From contig DEBC01000067.1 of the NCBI GenBank assembly GCA_002348365.1, positions 472 to 6,905 of the forward strand: DNA of 6,434 nt. Reading direction: 5' to 3'. This document shows, in pieces, positions 6,393 to 6,434 of this stretch. The translations under genes were made by a program, and so were the position numbers. Each line of letters opens with the position of its first letter. Position 1 is the first letter of the stretch. The notes below the pieces were generated by a model. It ran no database searches, was not told where the DNA came from, and saw nothing but the letters and a program-made list of their open reading frames with translations. The stretch comes from Alphaproteobacteria bacterium UBA2966. GTDB lineage: Bacteria > Pseudomonadota > Alphaproteobacteria > UBA2966.

Positions 6393-6431
6393 ATGGTCCT
6401 CGGGAAGGTACTTTCGTTTCGCCAGGTGTGA
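6393..6431 (+). CDS. Possible 12-codon ORF or leader peptide after the SDR gene
   Basis: ATG 6393 is preceded by GAGGGA (6384-6389), a good ribosome site with its GAGG core five bases from the start. The frame reads MVLGKVLSFRQV and then stops at TGA 6429-6431. It may be a leader peptide, a tiny ORF coupled to a gene starting near the stop (GTG at 6428 overlaps it), or chance. The remaining downstream sequence is three bases, so this cannot be decided here. No terminator hairpin is visible between 6319 and 6392. Confidence 0.25.
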   Translation: MVLGKVLSFRQV

Positions 6432-6434
6432 CGG

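Noticed and set aside
1..6434. Defence system, CRISPR, mobile element or phage content
   Set aside because: No array-like repeats, transposase, integrase, nuclease or toxin-antitoxin signatures were seen on either strand.

Overview
This window looks like chromosomal DNA from a free-living proteobacterium, most likely an alphaproteobacterium. The inference rests on moderately high GC, tight minus-strand gene packing, Shine-Dalgarno starts and family types common in metabolically versatile soil or marine alphaproteobacteria. No rRNA, tRNA, CRISPR array, IS element or phage gene is visible, and no protein is close enough to a named reference for species assignment.

Layout: about 5.3 kb is read leftward. 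In transcription order it holds a small acidic orphan protein (5324-5061), an iron-containing alcohol dehydrogenase (4915-3782), a 3-hydroxyisobutyrate dehydrogenase-type (beta-HAD) oxidoreductase (3736-2840), a zinc cytidine/guanine-deaminase-type enzyme (2822-2382), a TSUP (TauE/SafE) membrane transporter (2347-1601) and a large amidohydrolase-2 family protein (1509 to beyond base 1). The amidohydrolase is open for 503 codons with no stop inside the window, so it is cut by the window edge rather than broken. Gaps from the alcohol dehydrogenase downward are 17-91 nt, which suggests one operon. A 199-nt intergenic region separates this block from a rightward short-chain dehydrogenase/reductase (5524-6318). 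The last 116 nt hold only a 12-codon ORF with a good ribosome binding site.

Function: three unrelated oxidoreductase families, a deaminase, a metal-dependent hydrolase/decarboxylase-type enzyme and a TSUP exporter look like a catabolic cluster for a small organic compound, with aldehyde/alcohol interconversion steps. All three oxidoreductase families and TSUP have members in organosulfonate metabolism, so a sulfonate route is one testable idea. No sulfonate-specific enzyme is present, and the substrate cannot be read from the sequence. I found no clear evidence of an entirely new system. The least explained items are the acidic orphan protein and a 23-bp inverted repeat in front of the dehydrogenase genes.
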